From: Undaria pinnatifida
Lineage: Eukaryota > Sar > Phaeophyceae > Laminariales > Alariaceae
Direction of reading: 5' to 3'
DNA length: 64,000 nucleotides
Assembly (NCBI GenBank): GCA_012845835.1
Contig: JABAKD010000004.1
Coordinates: 10,420,022 to 10,484,021 of the forward strand
The notes under the pieces were generated by a model, which searched no databases, was not told where the DNA came from, and saw nothing but the letters and a program-made list of their open reading frames with translations. Positions 1 through 10,961 of the stretch are shown one piece after another (position 1 is the first letter of the stretch; each line of letters begins with the position of its first letter). Made by a program: the position numbers and the translations under genes.

Positions 1-117
1 TATGTAGGGGTTTATGGTTGTTATCGTGGGTTCTGTTTTCCATGGTCCCCCGTCATAGCAAGGTCTGCAGCGTCATCCATCCCACCACATCGCAGCAGGG
101 GTTAGCACGGTTTGAGC

Positions 118-380
118 CAAGCGTTTCTGGCCGGTTGAGCACCTCTTCTTCGTGTGAGGAAACTGCCGGTTGCTCTGACACTTTCACGAGTAAACTTGGT
201 CATGGGACTATTAGCGCATGCTACAAAGTGTTGGTCGGATTGCGCGAGCGAATGCCTTCGAAGTCATGTTTCGGGCGATGATGGATGATGGTGAGAAATT
301 GAGCTATTAGCTCCTCATTCATCATGTTAGGAGCTCAGAAAATTCTTAGAATCTGCTGCACCCTTAAGCGTGGGATGGCT
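118..380 (+). repeat. E-family dispersed repeat, copy 1
   Basis: This matches 10962-11404 (+) and 14833-15089 (-). Shared landmarks in order are a TTTCTGGCCGGTTGAG segment, a CTTCGAAGT block, CTCAGAAAATTCTTAGAAT, GCTGCACCC and GTGGGATGG. This copy has a single TTTCTGGCC unit where copy 2 has seven. No coding capacity and no terminal inverted repeats were seen, so the element class is unknown. Bases 1-117 and 381-570 hold nothing recognised apart from a short G run near 483. Confidence 0.7.
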
Positions 381-570
381 GTGCGTATCAATCAAGGCCA
401 AGCGTTCCACACTAAAGCCTAGCATTAATGGTGAGCACAGCAATCAGAACCAGATATGGCGAGTAAAAATAGGAGAGTCTGTAGGGGGGGGGTTATCTAT
501 CGAGCGCTCTTTGATGGCTACGCATGGTCTCCCGTAATAGACGGTTGAGAAGATCTCATTTCTCGTGTTA

Positions 571-729
571 TTGATCAATAGGATATGAGCCCCGACGTGT
601 TTTTGGTCGATAGAATATGAGCTCCCAACGTGCTCTCGGTCAATAGGGTATGAGCCCCGACGTTTGGTTTGATCAATACGATGTGAGCCCCGACATGTTT
701 TCGGTCAATACGATATGAGCCCCGAACAC
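571..729. repeat. 32-33-bp tandem repeat, five units
   Basis: The phrase TATGAGCCCCGACGTG returns at about 584, 616, 649, 682 and 714, each time followed by a GGTCRATA block. Units differ by several substitutions, so the array is old rather than freshly amplified. Confidence 0.85.
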
Positions 730-790
730 GTTCAAATATAGGGCTGTGCACAAGCAGCCTCAATCAGCAGATTTTTTACTGACTGCCTTG

Positions 791-1574
791 GGCCATTTCT
801 TATACAGTCGGATTCCGCCAGTCGAAAACGGCCCTTTTCAACTGGATTATTTTCGACTGTATTCTTCTGGTCCTTCTTATCGTCAGTCGAGTCGATTTTA
901 TAGTATTTGTGCTCTTCCTAGAGGCGGTTGGTGTGAGGGAGTACTGCGGTATGGCAGTCGAAAATCGGTCGGCAGCTCTAAGCTTCGCGCGTTCTTCGCG
1001 AGCAGCGCGTGCTTCACGCACGACGAACCTTCGTCCAAGCGGGTTGGTCGCGTTGGGCTTAGCCGAAGGCCGCCATAGCTACGTTCGTGGCGTTGTACTC
1101 AGCCGAGAGTCGCCAAAGCCACAGCAGGCGTAGCCGTTGTTGGCAAAATGGCGTCGATAACGCGCGCTACTGCTGTCTTGTGATACACGCTGCTGGCGAG
1201 TGGAGCTAGGAGTGCGCCAGGCTGACTTGCGGCGAGAAGCAACAGAAGTGATAGCCAAGGCAACGTCGACGCTGTTGTATGATACTGCTGTGTGGTACCT
1301 GGTATGGGTGTGTGATCGTGTGTGTGTGTTTTATGGTGGGATGAGCGATGCGATGGGTTCAAAAAACAGGTGTAAAAAAATTCGACTGAGTTTTTCGACT
1401 GACAGATCCAGTCGAAAAAGTCAAGTTTTTCGACTGGGTCGCCCAGTCGGAAAACTCAGTCGGAAAGAGTTGAGTCGAAAAAAAACTTTTTCGACTGTGT
1501 AAGAAAGCCCGATTTGGGCTTCAGTCGAAAACGGCCGTTTTCAACTGACAAATCCGACTGTATAAGAAATGGCC
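791..1574. mobile_element. 784-bp TIR element, non-autonomous DNA transposon candidate
   Basis: The ends at 791-844 and 1522-1574 are inverted copies. The outer 24 bases, beginning GGCCATTTCTTATACAGTCG, are identical; the inner part has a few mismatches and one indel. CAGTCGAAAA and its complement recur inside the element, densely at 1380-1500 and also near 865-960. Such subterminal repeats are typical transposase-binding arrays in known DNA transposons. No transposase frame is visible. Flanks (CCTTG on the left, TTACG on the right) give no clean target-site duplication, so the superfamily is unassigned. Confidence 0.75.
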
Positions 1575-3136
1575 TTACGAATCAATGCACTAGACTTCAT
1601 CCGTGTACTGGATTGCACTAAAATTGTATGTTGGGCGTCATCCATATACTGGATTGCATTAGTATACTGGGCTGGATCAGTATTCTGCAGCGGTGCACTG
1701 TGTTCGAGCAACGAGAGCCCTCCTACCGCTCTTCTACCGGAGCTCATTTGGATGGGTTTCCCAGATGGAATATGGCGTGTTCCTTGGACGTACGCGTACA
1801 ATTAAAAACCTACTGGCATCCTACTTGCCCGACTAATTCACTAAATGCATGCGGCCAATGTTAATCTAATGGCAGTATATACCTTACCAGCGCGCAGCCC
1901 TAGTAATTATCTAGTCGTGTTTCTTATTGTTTTCTTGTCGTTATCACCAAGGTTGCCATCCGACAATCAATGTGCAGGCAGCATGATGAGCTTCAACATC
2001 GATCACTCATACAAACATTCCGGGAGAGCAGAGGTGTTTCCTATTGCTGGAGCAAGATGCAGAAGATCCGTGATCACAACAATCTACTCAATACCTATCC
2101 GACAATAATTGTAAGCTCGAGTTATATAGACTAATGTGCTTGAAAACGTTGCGAACCTCCGAGATATTAGGCAGGGGATGATAAATGAGCATTCCCGGGG
2201 CAACAACGGATGTGCCAATCCCTTGATCTATCTGCATGGGGATGCAATTATCAACCAGTCGTGGGTTTGTGATAGCAGTACCGCATGGCCTCAATCACGT
2301 ATTGTGATTATATTGACTAATAGTATGTTCCATATCGAGCCTGTAGATATTGTCGTACTGGTAACAAAAATTTTAAATACTGCTGTCGTAGCGACATACC
2401 TGGTGTACATACCAGAAAATTAACGAGTGAGACTCTACTCGATATTCAGTTTGTATCAGATCGAAGTATGCTAAGTTGGGCTGTTAAGAATGAGAAATAC
2501 CGATTATTGTACGTTATTTTTCTTAGTCCTGCCGCGGACTCCATTTTGTAAGGGTATAGGGCGGGGACACAGAGTGACCCCTGCCCGTCTGCCTATTGAG
2601 CAGGTCCTCGGAGAGTACTCAATTTCTTAACCTCAGGGGAGGCGTAGCTTTATTGGATTCACCAGAGCCCTGGATGACTTTCGAGCGCCGAGGCGCACGC
2701 CTCGGTTTCATTTCCTGACTACCCCTAATTGATAACGCCAATATGTCATACGAAAATGGCCATTACCCATCAAATCAGATAATTGCAAGCCTTTCGAGGC
2801 CGTACCATAGTGGTGCAAGGGTACACGATCAATAGGTACCATTGGTATTACCGTGATATTCGCCATCCGATCATATGCAGCATGAGAGTCCATTGCGCCA
2901 AATCGTTAATAAAAGAAAAATCAAGCCCATGTTTGCCATCCGACAGTGCGCTGTTATTTTGTTTTTACAGCCTGGTTAAACCTCCAACAAGTGCAGCGTG
3001 GGCGTCAGCCACAAAAAAAAAGTGTTCGCTAGATAAACTTTCAAGCATAGATTCCATTTGTGTTGGATTCCATTGATTTTCTTCTTCGTTGCCTGAGAAA
3101 TTGCTGATGAATGTCGGACATTGAACACCAACGCTA
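1575..3136. other. Unrecognised non-coding DNA
   Basis: No repeat shared with the rest of the window and no convincing frame was found. One small hairpin is visible near 2680-2705, where CCGAGGCG faces CGCCTCGG across a short loop. Confidence 0.5.
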
Positions 3137-3146
3137 CGGTATTGTA

Positions 3147-3212
3147 GTACCATACTCTACCATACTCTATCATACTCTATCGTACTCTATCGTACTCTAT
3201 CATGCTCTATCA
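3147..3212. repeat. 11-bp tandem repeat (CATACTCTATC)
   Basis: About six units of CATACTCTATC with single-base variants (CGTACTCTATC, CATGCTCTATC). The same word builds the array at 9001-9125, and both follow or accompany TATTGTAGTA. Confidence 0.85.
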
Positions 3213-3214
3213 CA

Positions 3215-3290
3215 GTACGGACACTGGGTGTGCTGGATGTCGACGAGTAGAAGAACGGTTTAATGTGAAGAACACACACACATTGTTGTA
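3215..3290 (+). repeat. H-family dispersed repeat fragment
   Basis: Reads CACTGGGTGTGCTGGATGTC, then GTAGAAGAA, then TTTAATGTGAAGAACACACA. Matching pieces lie at 46699-46790, 51010-51125, 52800-52985 and 55795-56175, all on the same strand. Class unknown. Confidence 0.6.
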
Positions 3291-3780
3291 CTATGCCCTC
3301 ATTCTCCCTGCCGAATTTGAGCCACTCGCAGGAGCGACTCTGCACCTCACGGGCACAAAGACTCGAGGAGACTTGATTTATCCGATTTTTTGGCGCAGCG
3401 TACCGCTTACTACAATTCCGGTTCACATGAATTCACGCCGCATGGTAAGTCACACGGCACGAAACCTCAATATCGCAAAGGGATGAGGGGGCTCGCTCCG
3501 GCGAGAAACCCCGAGCCACTTCCAAAAAGGGGTACTGAAATCAACACAATAACCAACATAACCCCCCTACAACTGTTTTACAGTAGCTTACAGTAGCCAA
3601 AATAATAACTTGAGCAAGCTCATCATCATGCCGCTCTCTGCATATCGTCGGCTGGCCAAAACAGCAATAACGAAGATTTTCCATCTGTATATACATTAGC
3701 AGGTGGCGAACGAAAAGTACAGGAGCAATGCGATAAATACCGGAAATTTGAACTGTTTTTCACTGCTCCAGGGGCGAGTC
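3291..3780. other. Mostly unrecognised DNA, L-like fragment
   Basis: The GAGCCACTCGCAGGAGCGAC stretch near 3318 and the following CTGCACCTCAC resemble 9160-9200. The remainder shows no gene or clear repeat. Confidence 0.4.
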
Positions 3781-3834
3781 GGGTCAGAGTGACCCGACCC
3801 CGACCCGACCCGTGATTTGTGAAACCATCCTAGC

Positions 3835-4175
3835 CCGACCCCGACCCGACCCGACCCGACCCGACCCGACCGACCGACCCGACCCGACCCGACCCGACCC
3901 GACCCGACCCGACCCGACCCGACCCGACCCGACCCGACCCGACCCGACCCGACCCGACCCGACCCGACCCGACCCGACCCGACCCGACCCGACCCGACCC
4001 GACCCGACCCGACCCGACCCGACCCGACCCGACCCGACCCGACCCGACCCGACCCGACCCGACCCGACCCGACCCGACCCGACCCGACCCGACCCGACCC
4101 GACCCGACCCGACCCGACCCGACCCGACCCGACCCGACCCGACCCGACCCGACCCGACCCGACCCGACCCGACCC
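3835..4175. repeat. Pentanucleotide satellite (CCCGA)n
   Basis: About 68 nearly perfect CCCGA units with one slip near 3869-3880. Short seed runs lie at 3791-3812 and 3831-3845. Five bases is not a multiple of three and the motif contains no stop codon, so frames stay open on both strands. The PTRPD-like and GRVGS-like proteins are therefore artefacts. Confidence 0.97.
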
Positions 4176-4644
4176 GAACCGAACCGACCCGAACCGAACC
4201 GAACCGAACCGAACCGAACCGAACCGAACCGAACCGAACCGAACCCGAACCGAACCGAACCGAACCGAACCGAACCGAACCGAACCGAACCGAACCGAAC
4301 CGAACCGAACCGAACCGAACCGAACCGAACCGAACCGAACCGAACCGAACCGAACCGAACCGAACCGAACCGAACCGAACCGAACCGAACCGAACCGAAC
4401 CGAACCGAACCGAACCGAACCGAACCGAACCGAACCGAACCGAACCGAACCGAACCGAACCGAACCGAACCGAACGAACCGAACCGAACCGAACCGAACC
4501 GACGAACCGAACCGAACCGAACCGAACCGAACCGAACCGAACCGAACCGAACCGAACCGAACCGAACCGAACCGAACCGAACCGAACCGAACCGAACCGA
4601 ACCGAACCGAACCGAACCGAACCGTACCGAACCGAACCGAACGG
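4176..4644. repeat. Pentanucleotide satellite (CCGAA)n
   Basis: About 94 CCGAA units directly abut the CCCGA block in the same phase. One CCCGA unit is embedded near 4186-4190. Slips occur near 4243, 4474 and 4501, and a GTACC variant at 4623. Like its neighbour it gives stop-free frames with no coding meaning. Confidence 0.97.
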
Positions 4645-4649
4645 ACTTA

Positions 4650-5138
4650 TGATAAAATGACACCTTCTGGCCCTATTCGACGCATCCCACGACTTGAAAC
4701 CCTGTGAAAACCGACCCCAGACGTGTCGGGTAATGACCCGTAAAAAAGCCCTGATTAATACCAACGACGCCTACGTGATCAATTGATCAATGGTATACTT
4801 CGAAGTATTGCGTTTGGCGGAATGTTTTGTTTTTACCCGCTTTTCATCGCAATACCGATGATAGGAAGTATCGTACAGGAAAAGTTGCCCCCATTCTGCA
4901 AAACTCCTCGGCAAGAAATTCAGGGTCGTTTACTCACAATAGCTAAAAAAAAGTACACCTAAGTGCTTTCAACGGTGCCATCGAAAATCTCATACTTCGT
5001 ATAACAGTCAATGGTATTCTGTGCACAATTATGGTGGACAAAAAAAATAGTAAAGCTGAGCCTCGCCGTCAAGCTGACGTTTCATACCATGTTACTACCC
5101 GGCGCCTTCTATATGATAAAGCAGCTGTTACGGCCATA
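4650..5138. other. Unrecognised non-coding DNA
   Basis: No repeat copy, RNA gene or credible frame was found. Confidence 0.5.
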
Positions 5139-5325
5139 CAGTGGGCACCCCGATTTAAGAGCGCCTCGGGTGGCAAGCGCAAACAAGCGCTCTTAGCTAC
5201 ACATTGCTCTCTCAGCTCTAGTGGGAAATATATATATTTTTAAATTGGCGTGGCATGCCGATTTGACCGCTTGTAAAGCCCCGAATGCTCTTATCCTGGG
5301 CGCTCTTAAATCGGGGTACCCACTG
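5139..5325. mobile_element. 187-bp MITE with CAGTGGG termini
   Basis: The ends are inverted copies over 27 bases with one mismatch, starting CAGTGGGYACCCCGATTTAA. Related ends bound 15446-15730 and 52119-52325. A CAGTG start recalls hAT-like ends, but the flanks CGGCCATA and CTGTATCG are not an 8-bp duplication, so the superfamily stays open. The interior holds further GCGCTCTTA words. Confidence 0.8.
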
Positions 5326-5409
5326 CTGTATCGATTTTGACAATCCTAGGTGCGCTGAGCAAGGGTCGCTTGAAGCACCACACAACACTGCTTTTTTTGT
5401 TTCGATTGT

Positions 5410-5495
5410 CACTTCTACTTTTCAGCTCGATTCGTGTCATGGGAGAGGCTTTAGCCTTAGCACCCTTCTGAACAAGCCGTGGTCACAGGGACTAT
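5410..5495 (-). repeat. SINE-A 3' fragment
   Basis: On the minus strand it matches the SINE-A tail: CTGTGACCACGGCTTGTTC, then an AGCTGAAAAGTAGAAGTG-like end. The spacing between them is longer than in intact copies and the tRNA-like head is missing. Confidence 0.55.
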
Positions 5496-5827
5496 TTTTA
5501 TGCCAACATGGATGCAATACTATTTACCCGGTTTTCTCCCCCGAAAAATCCTAAGCCGAAAGGGTTTGATTTGCATACGCAGCTGTATCGTGGTAACCCC
5601 GGTAATATGCTCAACACTAATGTATACTAATGGTATGCTTGATTTTCGAGTCGAACCTCGTGGTCGTGATACACCAGAACTTCCATCGAAGTAGGTGGGC
5701 GCTTCCACGTTCGTCAATAACAATAGCCAAAAACGGGACGTACGTATCATACCGTATTGCAACACGCCACGCATGATACCCCCCACGCCCCTGCGATGCG
5801 ATCTCTGAGTGATAGGCGAAAACCGGA

Positions 5828-5930
5828 CCGCGTGCTCCGTCCCGATATTGTAGGGTGCGAGAGTCTGATAGCTATTGTCACATGACTACGGCCATGAAAA
5901 CAATATCCACCCCCCCCCCCCCCCCCTCCC
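5828..5930 (+). repeat. G-family repeat ending in poly-C
   Basis: Contains GTGCTCCGTCCC, a GGGTGCGAGAGTCT block and GACTACGGCCATG, and runs into about 20 C residues at 5910-5927. The same order is found in the 29.2-30.2 kb cluster. Confidence 0.65.
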
Positions 5931-6439
5931 TTCGCGTCCACGTCATGAATTTCCGAGACGGTTACATGAAAAGGGCACAAGGGAGCACACACCACGAAAA
6001 TCAATGGTGACCTTGGAGAAAAAACTCTGAAACGCATACTTCCTTCAATATTTTATTTAACGTCATCCGACAGTGCGCCGCAGCGTCGACAATGAATACC
6101 AACTTTGGTTGAGTAGGCCGGCTGTTTGTGACGCTGCTGTTTTCTGTATCGTAGCCTCTCTTGCCCGACATGGAATCCGTCGGGTGTTCGTCACGCTGCT
6201 CCTATTATTTTCGTCATTTTTTCGCGTACACGTTCAACTCAAATAGGCTATCACGACATACATGCTGTTAAAACAGTTCTTGCATACCAGGTACCAGGAT
6301 ATGTGATCCCATACATGGGCGTAGCACGGATAATACGATCATCAGAATTTCTTGGTGTCTTGCGTATTTTGCTTCTTCTGTTCAGAAAAAAAATGCTCCC
6401 ACGGCCGTGGCGCCATCGGCGTGGGGGCGGGGGTGCCGC

Positions 6440-8185
6440 GTATACCCTAACCAGTTGTGGGTTTAGAACTGGGGTTGAAAAGCCCGGCAGCCTTGCGCCT
6501 TGCAAGCGATCGCTTCTTCGATGGCTTACACGCTACTATAACTCTCGCCTGTATAGGCCGGCATCGTTCGTGATATCGTGCGGTGATTTGGTAGCATACC
6601 GAGCGCTTGCACAGCGGTTGGTTTTTAGGTCCATGCGTGCGGTCTTTCGAAACAACTCCAGTAGTTATATGTTGGTTATATAGTACTACCTGGGACCACT
6701 GAGCTACTTGGTCACGTGACTCAAGTAGCTCAGTGGTTTATCCTTTATAATAAACGAAGAAAAGAAAACGGAAAAAAAACAAAGCTCGACCGGTGTCGGC
6801 AGAGAGAGGCGTAACGAGGGTAGAAAAGCCCCAAAAGCCTTGTGCCGTGCGAACGAGCGCCTGGATGCCTACGTCACCCGCTGCTGCTCTCACCTGTGTG
6901 TTGCTGGGCATCGCTCATCGTATACATAGTGAGGATATTGAATCTAACATGATACGAACTCAGTCCCGACACAGCGACGGGTTTTGGTCCTAGGATATGA
7001 TGGTCTTTGGAAAATGGCGTGACCCGACATGCCTACCATACGAAGCGAAGCTCGACCGATGCGGGTTTGTATGGACTGGGGTTCAGCACAATCTCCGCAA
7101 GAGTCTTGCGTCTTGCAAGCGAGCGCCGCGATGGCTATGTTTCCTGCTACTGGTTGCTCTCATTTGTGTTGTGCATGTTGGCATCGTACGTGATACCGTA
7201 CGGTGGTATGATATCGTGCTGAGTCCTCGCACGGCAGCACAGAATTTTGGTCCAGAACGCCTTTGGAACCATCTAAAGAAGCTTCCTGGTACCAGGTATA
7301 ACGTATCTATGGTGCGAAGCTTGACCGGTGTGGATGTGGAATGAGGTATGGAAATCCCACCAGCATTGGGTCTTGCGGACGAGCGCTTCGATGGCCATCT
7401 TGCCCGCTGCTTCTGCTCTCATCTGCAACGCCCCGTATCGTTCGTGATACCGTACGGTGATCTGATATTACATTGAGTCCTCGCACAACAGCAACCGATA
7501 CGGGTTTTCAGGTCCACACATACATCTACCTGGTATATACGAAGCACGACATTTCGAACCGGCTGGAGAAAATAGATCCATGATGCGAAGCTCGCCCGTG
7601 TGGTTGTAGAACGGGGCTCGGGAACCACAACAACCAAGCGGATGCTCCGATGACTCCCCCCTTGTTTTGACCCCTCTGCTTGCTTCCAGCTGTATTTTCG
7701 CCGGCATCATTAGGGGTATGATACCGTACGGTAATCTGATATCATGGTATCATACTGAGTCCTCCCACGTCAGCACTGGCTTTTGGTCCTTGCAAGCTTT
7801 TGAAAAAACAAAGAGATGACTGTGTGTACGAGTATCTGGTACGAAACTCGATGGACCGGTGGGGATGTGGAATACAAAGCGTTGAAAAATAAAAAGAACA
7901 GCATTGCGCCTCGCGAGCACGACGCTATCAGAGCTCCCGCGCGCCGGCTGCAAATCTCGCGTCATGCTTTTATGCATCTTTACCTGCTGTTGCTCTCACC
8001 TGTATTGCTCGGCATCGTTCGTGATAATGCGGTTATATGATGATGCTCAGTCCCGCACAGCAGCGGGTTATGATCAAAGGCAGTCAGTCGAAACAGCTCG
8101 AACGAGGTGTGGTTCGAAAATCCCAGCAGAAACATTTTTTGGAAAACGGCCTCCCAGCCTTGCGCTTTATGCAAACTCCGCGAGG
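6440..8185 (+). repeat. Decayed satellite, period about 267 bp, six or more units
   Basis: The unit begins GCGAAGCTCGACCGGTGTGG, seen near 6782, 7049, 7316, 7582 and 7848. It continues through TTGCGYCTTGCRAGCGAGCG, GCTGCTGCTCTCAYCTGTG, GGCATCGTTCGTGATACCG and TGAGTCCTCGCACAGCAG. A partial unit precedes the set and another follows it. Units are far from identical and each is broken by stops, so the small frames here are incidental. Confidence 0.8.
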
Positions 8186-9000
8186 TCTCGGTGGAACCTC
8201 TGGGGCAGGGGGCAGCTGCCTATCATCGCGCTGCGGCAGATTCCAATTGTGAAATAACCCCATACACGCCCCGTGTCCGGCGTCCCGTATGCGGTGGTTT
8301 TCAACGGTTTCCGATCCATGGCGTAGGGCAGTGGCCCCTTAAAAAACCGCTCTCGAGTGTGTTGGAAACCCCCTGAACATGATCCCGCCGGTCGAGTGTA
8401 TGTTGTTGGCACGGGTGTGGTCGTGGTGTCTTCCTTCAACTCTACGGCAGTCAACAACTTGAGACTTCGTCCTAGTTTTCTCCCGGGAGACATGCAAGCT
8501 CCGACGTGACCAAAGGATATCACGTACCCTCGCCCGAGAGACAGAAGAAGGTAGAGAAGTAGAGAAGGGCATCAAGAAAACGCGGCGCAATAGCAATATG
8601 ATACATACCGTTTCGCGGTTTTTACAGCTGTTTCAACTTTCGCCAGCCTGTCGGCCACTTCCGTAAAGACGCACCAACAAGCTGACGGCCTCTTTAGACG
8701 AAGTATATATAGTAGGTTTAGTGTGGGTATGTCCTTGGCGGCTGTTCATCAAGGGGCAAGAAGTGCCGCCAACAACGTTCAACCGACGCTGTTCGTTGCG
8801 TTTTTACTTTTTTTTATCGCGTCGCTTTCACTCCTCCCGTCAAAGTTCCAGTGTTCAAGTTGTTTGGTCGTTGCTTTGGCGAACTACGGGCTGTCAACTT
8901 TTTTTCTTGGAGTTGTACACAATTGGTTTGCTTTGTAAAAAAAAACGTCCGTTCTCATTTTAGGCTCCGTTCCCATTTTTCCGAAAACTCTGTTCCTATC
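8186..9000. other. Unrecognised non-coding DNA
   Basis: No repeat family or supported gene was found. Short AT-rich and T-rich runs are present. Confidence 0.5.
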
Positions 9001-9125
9001 ATACACCATCATACTCCATCATGCTCTACCATACACTATATTATACTCTATCAATACTCTATTATACTCCATCATTTATTGTAGTATCATATATATGCTC
9101 TACTCTATCATACTCTTCTTATCAT
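9001..9125. repeat. 11-bp tandem repeat, second array
   Basis: Degenerate units of CATACTCTATC or CATACTCCATC, interrupted near 9080 by TATTGTAGTATCATATATA. It is the same word as the array at 3147-3212. Confidence 0.8.
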
Positions 9126-9149
9126 TGTAGTATCACACCCTATTTTGCA

Positions 9150-9470
9150 CTGACGGGTGTGGGCCACTCGCCCGAGTGAACTCTGCACCTCACTGCGAAA
9201 AATGTCTCCAGCCCTGGGTGCGGGTTATTTTGGCTCGGCGTGTGGCTAATAATGGAGGTGCGTCCCGTATACCGCGAAACAAAGACACGAAAGAGTTGAA
9301 AAACCGCAACAAAGAACACGGTGCATACCGCGAAACAAAGAAAGACACGCGAAACTTCAAGACCGCGAAAGGGACACGGGGGGCGGGGGGTTACTCGCGC
9401 GAGTGAGCCCCCTGCCCACACTGAAAAAAGAGGCCCCAAAAAGTGACCACCCTGTATCGTATAGCCTCGG
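9150..9470. repeat. L-family repeat pieces with CTCGCGCGAG palindrome
   Basis: GCCACTCGCCCGAGTGAACT occurs near 9162 and TTACTCGCGCGAGTGAGCC near 9391. The second continues into CCCACACTGAAAAAAGAGGC and CCCCAAAAAGTGACC. A related piece is at 11965-12050. The interior near 9280-9370 repeats ACCGCGAAACAAAGA. Confidence 0.5.
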
Positions 9471-9588
9471 TTGTGCGCTATATATATTTTTTTTTTCCAG
9501 GCCATTATTCACTTAGGAGTAGAGCTTTTTTATACCACACCCAAAAACTGATCTCGAGATTAAAGAAGCGAACTTCAAAGTACATCCC

Positions 9589-9871
9589 GACGTGGTTGCT
9601 ACGACAGAGGCATTGCTTTTTTGGCTGAAATAATCTCTGCGCATTTGACGGGACGGCGCCCCTCAGCCCAAAATCGGACGTCGAAATATCTCGGGGTGTA
9701 TTTTCTTGTTGAATACAAGGTTGTACATATGTCAATTTAGTCAGCATTTTTTTAGTCTGCTCGTCAGGTTTAACTTTCGCTTCACTCAAACAAAGGTTTT
9801 TGGGTCAAATGTATAGAAGAGGGCTCATCAGAAATTAGCGGGTGCGCCTCTGTCGTAGCAATGCATGCGTC
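9589..9871. mobile_element. 283-bp MITE related to the M family
   Basis: The termini are inverted: TTGCTACGACAGAGGC near 9596 and its complement GCCTCTGTCGTAGCAA near 9846, both inside GACG/CGTC outer ends. The M-family ends read GACGCGTGCTACGATAGAGG, so these are diverged relatives. The interior keeps a CAGCCCAAAATCGGACG piece recalling the M core. No coding capacity. Confidence 0.75.
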
Positions 9872-10255
9872 ACAAGAATGACCAAACCCACGCGGCGTAG
9901 GCACGTAAAAAAAAAGTGTATAAATATGTCAAAGAAGGTTGACATTTTAGCGCTATAATTTCCCCTAAATGTAGGCCTTGGTCACGACGCCATACAGCTA
10001 CAGAAAGCATCCCGTTTTAGATTGGAGAAGAAGTGTAAAACAAACCATGTGCGTTGATGGGGCACATCGCCCCAAAGCTCGAGGACGTGTCGCCGCGTGC
10101 GGTCGGCGTGTGTGAAGTTCTTAACGAAAACCAGCTGAGAAAACGTTGTGGCGATTTCTTAACGCCTTGTGTGACTGCATGTCGTCAAAGCATGATATGA
10201 GACCCAAGCTTCTCTAAGGCAAATATCGTGAGTTATCCCACGAACGCGTGCCACG

Positions 10256-10938
10256 GACGTGCTACGAGAGAGGTGCATCACTTTTTGTCTGTGGTTTCCT
10301 CAATTCGGGAGCTTAAGACAGCTCCCAAAGAAACAGATTTGTTGGAGAAAAATAAAAATCTGCTACCGGATGAAAAGTTCCATGGGCCTAGGGTGCACGA
10401 CGAGAATTGCGCAAAAATAAAAAATCGTGTACTTTCCGACGATTTTGAGTTGAAGAGCCCCGCGTCATCCAGAAATTGTTTTCGCCAGAAAGAGGTATAC
10501 CTTAATACATTTTACGACGATTTTGGGTTGAGGAACTCCGTCATTCAGAAAACGTTTCGCCAGAAAGAGGTATACCTTAATACCTTAGTACAATTTACGA
10601 CAATTTGGGGTTAAGAAGCCCGTCGTTCAGAAACCTTTTTTGCCAGAAAGAGGTATACCTTAATACGTTAGTACAATTCACGACGATTTGGGGTCAAGGA
10701 GCCCCGCGTCATCCAGAAAACGTTTTCGCCAGAAAGAGGTATACCTTAATACCTCAATACAATTTACGACGATTTGGGGTTCAAGGAGCCCCGTCATTCA
10801 GAAAACTGTTTCGCCAGAAAGAGGTATACCTTAATATCCTAATACAATTTACGACGATTTTGGGTTAAGGAGCCCCGTCATTCAGAAACCATTCATTTCA
10901 GACGAAAAGTGCTATCTCTATCATCGTAGAATTCGTCC
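10256..10938 (+). mobile_element. M-family MITE, copy expanded by an internal array
   Basis: It opens with CGTGCTACGAGAGAGGTGCA and closes with CTATCATCGTAGAATTCGTCC. The M-family order follows: poly-T with CCTCAATT, GGGAGCTTAAGA, TGATTTGGAG-like, TGCTACCGGATGAAAAG, CCATGGGCCTAGG, then the ACGATTTTGGGTT core. The core segment is repeated several times here, making the element over twice the usual 280-300 bp. Confidence 0.8.
10435..10880 (+). repeat. Tandem array of the M-family core, 77-88-bp units
   Basis: Each unit runs CGACGATTTGGGGTT, CCCCGTCATTCAGAAAAC, GTTTCGCCAGAAAGAGGTAT, ACCTTAATACCTTAGTACAA. The AGAAAGAGGTATACCTTAAT phrase appears five times from about 10490 to 10835. Unmodified M copies have one such segment. 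Confidence 0.85.
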
Positions 10939-10961
10939 ACGGTAGGGGGTTACGCACGTTT

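Noticed and set aside
3784-4764. Open frames of 277-326 codons on both strands
   Set aside because: They translate the 5-bp satellite. Stop-free reading is forced by the motif, and no unique sequence supports coding.
5139-5325. hAT assignment from the CAGTG start
   Set aside because: An 8-bp target duplication is expected for hAT and the flanks CGGCCATA and CTGTATCG do not match.
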